Position numbers and translations under genes: made by a program. DNA of 64,000 nucleotides from VXRD01 sp965242535 (GTDB taxonomy: Bacteria > Latescibacterota > UBA2968), in assembly GCA_965242535.1 (NCBI GenBank), contig OZ251458.1:3224001-3288000 (forward strand), written 5' to 3'. A model generated the notes under the pieces. It was not told where the DNA came from and ran no database searches. It was given only the letters and a program-made list of their open reading frames with translations. This document shows, piece after piece, positions 59,175-64,000 of this stretch; the first letter of the stretch is position 1; each line of letters opens with the position of its first letter.

Positions 59175-59728
59175 CACCGATGTTGCTCGCTTTTCTAAAG
59201 CGTTTGGCCCTAAGAAGCCATCTAAAAACTCGGGCCGCCATTGAGAGCGTCGCAAAAACATTCGCTTTTCGCAGATTAAAACCCAAGAATAAGGGCCTTT
59301 ATTCCCCCTTTCCTCCTAGGAAAGGGGGCTAGGGGGTTAGGTCCCAATAATTTTTAGATGGCTTCTAAAGCATTGTTTGTTGCCTTCAATGCCTTCGGCG
59401 ACCTACTTTTTTTCAACAGCAAAAAAAAGTAGGCGAGCGGGGTACAACTGCCCCAGCAGTTCAAAAATGCCGCTCTCATGCGCCGAGGGGCTTGCACAGC
59501 GCGAGCGGGGTACAACTGCCCCAGCAGTTCAATCGCTTTTGTAATGGCACGACATGCGTCAGCCTGCAAGGTGGGTTGCAAAACAGAAGCGCGTTGCGAG
59601 ACGGACTTGCGCGCTGTGCCCGATGGCTTTGTTTGATGGACTTTTGGGATGGCATGTTGGGCGATGGCTTCTCTGAAGGACGGTGGAACGGCAAAGCGAT
59701 CCCGATAACGAACAAGTTGGTACAGATG
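59175..59728 (-). repeat. 400-bp dispersed repeat, copy F, inverted, with MITE and two hairpin inserts
   Basis: The copy lies in the opposite orientation: its class-II end reads AACAAGTTGGTACAGATG at the right. The CCTACTTTTTTTT hairpin is at 59400-59433. It carries the 152-bp MITE (59214-59365) at the same position as in copy A, and two copies of the 28-bp hairpin insert (59435-59462 and 59503-59530). No gene is supported inside. Confidence 0.82.
59214..59365. mobile_element. 152-bp MITE, second copy, TAA target duplication
   Basis: It is the same length as the copy at 12925-13076, with the same ends GAAGCCATCTAAAAA and TTTTTAGATGGCTTC. TAA (the complement of TTA) flanks both sides (59211-59213 and 59366-59368). 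It occupies the equivalent site in an inverted sister repeat, so the MITE was probably inserted once and then copied with the larger repeat. Confidence 0.85.
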
Positions 59729-59822
59729 AGGTCAGCCCCCACCCCACAGCCCCAAAATCCGATGTACTTCGAATGGCTATCGCCGTTGCTCCGTTTCGCA
59801 GATTCACCTCGAGGAGGAAATC

Positions 59823-60776
59823 ATGAGACCAGCCCTGATGAGTTTGATCGCCGCCGGTCTCCTGTTTGGATGCGAGTCGTCACCGCAGACGGAAAATAGC
59901 GGGAAACCCTTCGACTTTCTCCTCGATTGGCAGGCAGAGCCGACGTATCTCGGCGTCTATCTCGCCAAAGCGCGGGGCGGGTTTGCGCGTCTTGGTTTGG
60001 ATGTGGAGATCGTCCAGTCTTGGGGGGCGAATGCCGCGGCATCTGCTGTGGCCGCGGGCGAATACGAGATCGCCACCGCTTCGGGGGGCGCGACGGTGAT
60101 TGCGAACAGCAATGGCGCGCGCTTGGTTTCAACGGCTGTGTTGTATCCGCGTTTGCCCACGGTGATCTACGGCCTCGCCGAGCAAGGCGTCCGCGCGCCT
60201 GGGGATTTGATCGGCAAGAAGGTGGGCGTCTATGCCGAAAGTATCAACAAGAACGAGTTCGAGGCGTTTTTGAAAATCGTGGGCATCGCGGCGGAAGATA
60301 TCGAGCTCGTTTCGATCCGCGGCCCCGATATACCGATGTTGCTCGACGGGCATGCCGATGCGGTGTTGCATTACTTCGAGATGAGTCCGACCCGCCTCGC
60401 CCTCGAGCGGGAGACGTTTCGACTTTCGCTGGACGAGTACGGGGTGAAGGGGTATAGCTTGAACCTGATCACGTCGGCAGAGACGTACGCACGCGAGCGG
60501 GAGTTGATCGACAATGTGACGGCTGCGGTGCTGGACGGGTACCGCGAGGGTTGCGCGGATCAGACAGCGGCGGTGCGGACGTTTTTGGAGATTTTCCCGG
60601 ACAAAGACGCACAGTATGTCGAGAAGAGTTGGGCGAGCGTATGCGCGTTTATCGGCGAGGACGTCGGACAACAGACCGCAGAGGGCTGGCAAACGACGAT
60701 CGACCTCTACGGAAGCGTGGGCCTGCTCGGCAATACCCCGGTCACGCCTGCGGATATCCTGCCGCCAAAGCAGTGA
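59823..60776 (+). CDS. ABC-transporter substrate-binding lipoprotein (SsuA/THI5-like)
   Basis: The protein has 317 residues with CGAGGAGG before the ATG. The signal ends LLFGC, so Cys17 would be lipidated. DFLLDWQAEPTYLGVYLAKA and GEYEIATASGGATVIANSNG are characteristic of the NMT1/THI5-like family, which binds pyrimidine precursors, sulfonates or nitrate. GKKVGVYAESINKNEFEAF follows. No permease or ATPase gene lies beside it in the window, so the rest of the transporter is elsewhere or missing. Confidence 0.88.
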   Translation: MRPALMSLIAAGLLFGCESSPQTENSGKPFDFLLDWQAEPTYLGVYLAKARGGFARLGLDVEIVQSWGANAAASAVAAGEYEIATASGGATVIANSNGARLVSTAVLYPRLPTVIYGLAEQGVRAPGDLIGKKVGVYAESINKNEFEAFLKIVGIAAEDIELVSIRGPDIPMLLDGHADAVLHYFEMSPTRLALERETFRLSLDEYGVKGYSLNLITSAETYARERELIDNVTAAVLDGYREGCADQTAAVRTFLEIFPDKDAQYVEKSWASVCAFIGEDVGQQTAEGWQTTIDLYGSVGLLGNTPVTPADILPPKQ

Positions 60777-60803
60777 TCTGACGTTTTCAATCGGGAAGTG
60801 ACC

Positions 60804-61583
60804 ATGCCGAATATTCTATCCCCACATCGCCCCGATCCGAAAGCCTGTGCGGTTGCCCGTGCGGTTGAGGACTCGGTGCATCCGGATCGGGTCATCTTGT
60901 TCGGCTCGCGCGCCCGGGGCGATTTTAACGCGGATTCCGACATCGATCTGCTCATCGTCACAGATTCTGATCGGCGGGATAAGTGGGAATACGTGCGGAA
61001 TAGTGCCGTGGCGCGTCGCAAGATCGAGGAAGTGTACGATCATCTGATCGGCGTAGATTTGGTTCACATGAGTGTGGATGCGTTTCACGATGGTCGTCGC
61101 GCGCGCAATCACATCGCGGGTCAAGCCGTGCGCGATGGCTATGATGCGAATGGAGAGAAGGTGAATTACGACAATCCCGAACCGACGAATTGGCCGGATA
61201 TACGGCAACGCATTGCAAACGCCGAGCGAGAACTCTCTGACTTGGAAAAGCTGATCGAAGTAAGCGGTTCCCAAGAAGCGATTGGCTTTCACGCACAGCA
61301 GGCGATAGAGAACGCGCTGCAGGGATGGATTTCCGCGCTGGATGCCGACTATGGGAACACCCACGACTTGGGAGAATTGATGGCGATAGTGCGCCAGCAT
61401 CCCGAAGAACGCGATACGCCCGCCGGTGAACAACTGACGTGGCTGACCGCCTATGCGGTCAAGTATCGCTATGAGGGGGCGGTGGTGGCGATGGACGACC
61501 GTTTCGCGTTGCTCGAAGGTGTCACCGAGACCGTGCATGCCATCATCATTCGCGTCCGCACGTTGACCAGTAAAGGTGAATAG
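60804..61583 (+). CDS. Fused MNT-HEPN protein, tandem copy 1
   Basis: The protein has 259 residues. The MNT nucleotidyltransferase half has RVILFGSRARGDFNADSDID (GSxRG and DxD). The HEPN half has IGFHAQQAIENALQGWISAL and GNTHDLGELMAIV, closing with LTWLTAYAVKYRYEG. In split systems MNT AMPylates and silences the HEPN RNase; a fusion would regulate itself. It is about 88% identical by eye to copy 2. A rhodanese gene follows 57 bp later. Confidence 0.88.
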   Translation: MPNILSPHRPDPKACAVARAVEDSVHPDRVILFGSRARGDFNADSDIDLLIVTDSDRRDKWEYVRNSAVARRKIEEVYDHLIGVDLVHMSVDAFHDGRRARNHIAGQAVRDGYDANGEKVNYDNPEPTNWPDIRQRIANAERELSDLEKLIEVSGSQEAIGFHAQQAIENALQGWISALDADYGNTHDLGELMAIVRQHPEERDTPAGEQLTWLTAYAVKYRYEGAVVAMDDRFALLEGVTETVHAIIIRVRTLTSKGE

Positions 61584-61640
61584 GCTATATTGTCCATTGG
61601 GCGAAATTGCACCAAATTAGCTCGCCGCGAGGAGAAAACT

Positions 61641-62036
61641 TTGGACATCGATCAGATGAACCACTACCAGCGCAAGTTGGCTTACGAAATGGATTCGGCG
61701 GATCTCTACGTGGCATTGGCTGAGGGCGAATCCATCGTCATCGTCGATGGTCGTTCTGCCGAAGCCTATACCGAAGAGCGTATTCCGGGCGCGATCAATC
61801 TGCCCCACAAGGCGATCTGTTCCAATTCTGTCGAGTCGCTCGACTCGTCCAAGGTCTATGCCTGCTACTGCGATGGCATCGGCTGCAACGCCTCGACAAA
61901 GACGGCTTTGAAACTGCTGACGCTGGGCTATCAAGTGCGCGAATTGATCGGCGGTCTCGATTGGTGGAAGCGAGATGGCTACGCCACAGAAGGCGACAGG
62001 GCGCAACCGGGGACCGAGATTGGATGCGGTTGCTAA
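61641..62036 (+). CDS. Rhodanese-domain sulfurtransferase
   Basis: The protein has 131 residues from the TTG at 61641 with GAGGAGAAAAC; an ATG at 61656 is an alternative. IVIVDGRSAEAYTEERIPGA is the rhodanese opening (CH2A-like) and YACYCDGIGCNASTKTALKL carries the active Cys loop. GLDWWKRDGYATEGD ends the fold. Single-domain rhodaneses move sulfane sulfur or detoxify cyanide. It sits between two members of the MNT-HEPN array, which is unusual. A C-terminal GTEIGCGC adds two cysteines. Confidence 0.9.
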   Translation: MDIDQMNHYQRKLAYEMDSADLYVALAEGESIVIVDGRSAEAYTEERIPGAINLPHKAICSNSVESLDSSKVYACYCDGIGCNASTKTALKLLTLGYQVRELIGGLDWWKRDGYATEGDRAQPGTEIGCGC

Positions 62037-62096
62037 CTCGCCGAAGGGGAGCGCGCTAAGATGGCACTGGATTGATTAGTTGCGACGGAGTTGACC

Positions 62097-62864
62097 ATGC
62101 CGAGTATTCTATCCCATCATCGCCCCGATCCGAAAGCCTGTGCGGTTGCCCGCGCGGTCGAGGACTCGGTGCATCCGGATCGAGTCATCCTATTTGGCTC
62201 GCGCGCCCGGGGCGATTTTAACGCGGATTCCGACATCGATCTGCTCATCGTCACAGATTCTGATCGGCAGGATAAGTGGGAATACGTGCGGAACAGCAAG
62301 GTGGCGCATCGCAAGGGCGAGGAAGTGTACGGCCATCTGATCGGCGTGGATTTGGTTCACATGAGCGTGGATGCGTTTCACGATGGTCGTCGCGCGCGCA
62401 ACCACCTCGCGGGTCAAGCCGTGCGCGATGGCTATGACGCGAATGGAGACAAAGTGAATTACGATAACCCCGAACCGACGAATTGGCCGGATATACGGCA
62501 ACGTATTGCAAACGCCGAGCGGGAACTCCGCGTTTTGAATGATTTGGTGGAGGCCGATTCGGCCCAAGAAGCGATTGGCTTTCACGCGCAGCAGGCGATA
62601 GAGAACGCGCTGAAGGGATGGATTTCCGCGCTGGATGCCGACTATGGGAACACCCACGACTTGGGAGAATTGATGGCGATAGTGCGCCAGCATCCCGGCG
62701 AGAATGATACGCCGGCCGGTGAACAACTGACGTGGCTGACCAAGTATGCGGTGGAATACCGCTATGAGGGCGTGGTGGTGGCGATGGACGACCGTTTCGC
62801 GTTGCTCAAAGGCGTTACCGAGACCGTGCAGGCCATCCTCGCACGCATCCGGATGCTGACTTGA
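62097..62864 (+). CDS. Fused MNT-HEPN protein, tandem copy 2
   Basis: The protein has 255 residues from the ATG at 62097. RVILFGSRARGDFNADSDID is identical to copy 1, and the HEPN half has IGFHAQQAIENALKGWISAL. The segment between the domains (RELRVLNDLVEADSAQ) differs among all three copies, a sign of selection or gene conversion around it. The stop is 15 bp before the start of copy 3. Confidence 0.88.
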   Translation: MPSILSHHRPDPKACAVARAVEDSVHPDRVILFGSRARGDFNADSDIDLLIVTDSDRQDKWEYVRNSKVAHRKGEEVYGHLIGVDLVHMSVDAFHDGRRARNHLAGQAVRDGYDANGDKVNYDNPEPTNWPDIRQRIANAERELRVLNDLVEADSAQEAIGFHAQQAIENALKGWISALDADYGNTHDLGELMAIVRQHPGENDTPAGEQLTWLTKYAVEYRYEGVVVAMDDRFALLKGVTETVQAILARIRMLT

Positions 62865-62879
62865 GATCGGAAAGTGACC

Positions 62880-63707
62880 ATGCCGAGTATTCTATCCCAA
62901 CATCGCCCCGATCCGAAAGCCTGTGCGGTTGCTCGTGCGGTTGAGGACTCGGTGCATCCGGATCGGGTCATCCTATTTGGCTCTCGCGCCCGGGGCGATT
63001 TTAACGCGGATTCCGACATCGATCTGCTCATCGTCACAGACGCCGATCGGCGGGATAAGTGGGAGTACGTGCGAAATAGTGCCGTGGCACATCGCAAGGG
63101 CGAAGAAGTGTACGGTCATCTGATCGGCGTGGATTTGGTTCACATGAGCGTGGATGCGTTTCACGATGGTCGTCGCGCGCGCAATCACCTCGCGGGACAA
63201 GCCGTGCGCGATGGCTATGATGCGAATGGAGAGAAGGTGAATTACGACAATCCCGAACCGACGAATTGGCCGGATATACGGCAACGCATTGCAAACGCCG
63301 AGCGTCATCTCATCGACATGGAGGTTCTCGTTGAGGATTCCCGTTCTTCCCAAGAAATTATCGGATTCACCGCCCAACAGGCGATAGAGAACGCGCTGAA
63401 GGGGTGGATTTCCGCGCTGGATGCCGACTATGGGAACACCCACGACTTGGGCATCTTGATGGCGATAGTGCGCCAGCATCCCGAAGAACGCGATACGCCC
63501 GCTGGCGAACAACTGACGTGGCTGACCAAGTATGCGGTGGAATACCGCTATGAGGGTGTGGTGGTGGCGATGGACGACCGCTTCGCGTTGCTTGAAGGCG
63601 TCACCGAGACCGTGCATGCCATCCTCGCACGCATCCGTGCGTTGACCGAATCGAACAGCAATGGGAAGAGTTCCAGCAAAGAAGTCGACGATGAAACCAT
63701 ATCGTGA
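62880..63707 (+). CDS. Fused MNT-HEPN protein, tandem copy 3
   Basis: The protein has 275 residues from the ATG at 62880. RVILFGSRARGDFNADSDID again marks the MNT half. The HEPN half differs slightly: IIGFTAQQAIENALKGWISA, without the His of FHAQQ. A C-terminal extension TESNSNGKSSSKEVDDETIS is unique to this copy and overlaps the DUF2442 gene. The unmatched tail and linker suggest different partners or loss of activity. Confidence 0.87.
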   Translation: MPSILSQHRPDPKACAVARAVEDSVHPDRVILFGSRARGDFNADSDIDLLIVTDADRRDKWEYVRNSAVAHRKGEEVYGHLIGVDLVHMSVDAFHDGRRARNHLAGQAVRDGYDANGEKVNYDNPEPTNWPDIRQRIANAERHLIDMEVLVEDSRSSQEIIGFTAQQAIENALKGWISALDADYGNTHDLGILMAIVRQHPEERDTPAGEQLTWLTKYAVEYRYEGVVVAMDDRFALLEGVTETVHAILARIRALTESNSNGKSSSKEVDDETIS

Positions 63708-63960
63708 AGTGACCGAGGTGCGTTTTGAAGGCGATGCTATGACCTTGCGAATCGATGGCGAGATCAAGGCGTTCAAGTTGGACGAGATTTCAGCCGCGCT
63801 TCAAAACGCATCCGAATTGGAAAAAACTACTTTTGAGCTTTCTCCCTCGGGATACGGCATTCACTGGCCGTTGCTCGATGAGGATTTGTCCATAGATGGG
63901 CTGTTGGGAATTGTCCATGCACCGCAAAGCAAGGCAGGTGTCGCGAGCCGCGAGCTATGA
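63691..63960 (+). CDS. DUF2442-domain protein
   Basis: The protein has 89 residues from the ATG at 63691, overlapping the end of the third MNT-HEPN gene by 17 bp. TEVRFEGDAMTLRIDGEIKA and GYGIHWPLLDEDLSIDGLLG are the DUF2442 pattern. DUF2442 proteins usually pair with DUF4160 or RelE-like toxins; here the coupled partner is the MNT-HEPN fusion, an unfamiliar combination. Confidence 0.85.
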   Translation: MKPYREVTEVRFEGDAMTLRIDGEIKAFKLDEISAALQNASELEKTTFELSPSGYGIHWPLLDEDLSIDGLLGIVHAPQSKAGVASREL

Positions 63961-64000
63961 GACCGCGGCATCGGTTGCGAGTGCTTCCGCACCAAAAGAG

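Overview
The window is a gene-dense, GC-rich bacterial chromosome segment. Its mix of gene families fits an uncultured heterotroph of the Latescibacterota or Poribacteria type: several sulfatases and alkaline-phosphatase-fold hydrolases, two phytanoyl-CoA-dioxygenase (PhyH) proteins, enolase-superfamily dehydratases, a Gfo/Idh oxidoreductase, a DUF6785-like membrane protein, a planctomycete/verrucomicrobial-type microcompartment, many solitary toxin-antitoxin pairs and abundant small repeats. This assignment is inference from gene content; the window has no rRNA or other marker that settles it. I saw no tRNA, rRNA or CRISPR array.

Layout. 1-7.2 kb: a phosphodiesterase cut by the window edge, an FKBP lipoprotein, a VWA protein, a decayed RelE/HigA-like toxin-antitoxin pair, a GXGXG beta-helix protein and comM, all on the minus strand. 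7.4-12.6 kb: a carbohydrate or amine catabolism block (sulfatase, enolase-superfamily protein, glutamine-synthetase-like ligase, Gfo/Idh). 12.6-23.8 kb: an accessory island. It holds an orphan D12-class adenine methylase, a beta-helix protein, a DUF262 gene with a truncated ATPase partner, and a compact five-gene operon (cysteine desulfurase, DndC/SspD-like sulfurtransferase, DUF262-DUF1524 SspE-like nuclease, GIY-YIG protein, DndB-like DGQHR protein). This operon resembles a DNA phosphorothioation and restriction system but has no DndD/SspC ATPase and no DndE/SspB subunit. 23.8-34 kb: PhyH, two hydroxyacid dehydrogenases, a broken HEPN/MNT pair, an internally deleted IS4-family copy, an AAA/PD-(D/E)XK protein, an MBL hydrolase, proS and a methyltransferase.

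34-41 kb: PhyH, a YiaK-like reductase, a sulfatase-fold protein without the formylglycine Cys/Ser, and a large DUF6785-like membrane protein. 41.2-47.2 kb: a microcompartment operon of the fucose/rhamnose type: PduL, two BMC-H, three EutN/CcmL pentamers, a CoA-acylating aldehyde dehydrogenase and a class II aldolase. The aldolase would release lactaldehyde, the dehydrogenase would make lactoyl-CoA and PduL would make the acyl phosphate; the acetate-kinase homologue at 56.2-57.4 kb could finish the pathway. The operon has been invaded by a PIN toxin-antitoxin pair and by a 400-bp repeat. 47.2-53.2 kb: an AT-richer insertion between two diverged copies of a DUF433/DUF5615 toxin-antitoxin locus, with a DNA methyltransferase-HNH fusion, an intact IS4-family element with target duplication, and abortive-infection-like genes. 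53.2-64 kb: a sulfatase, an MFS transporter, acetate kinase, an enolase-superfamily dehydratase, a substrate-binding lipoprotein, and three tandem fused MNT-HEPN genes with a rhodanese between the first two.

Four families of small repeats recur through the intergenic spaces: a roughly 400-bp element (six copies, three with recognisable target duplications), a 152-bp MITE nested in two of them, a 28-bp hairpin insert, and a 30-bp REP-like palindrome often next to G-rich GGGAGAC tracts. Together they account for most long gaps.
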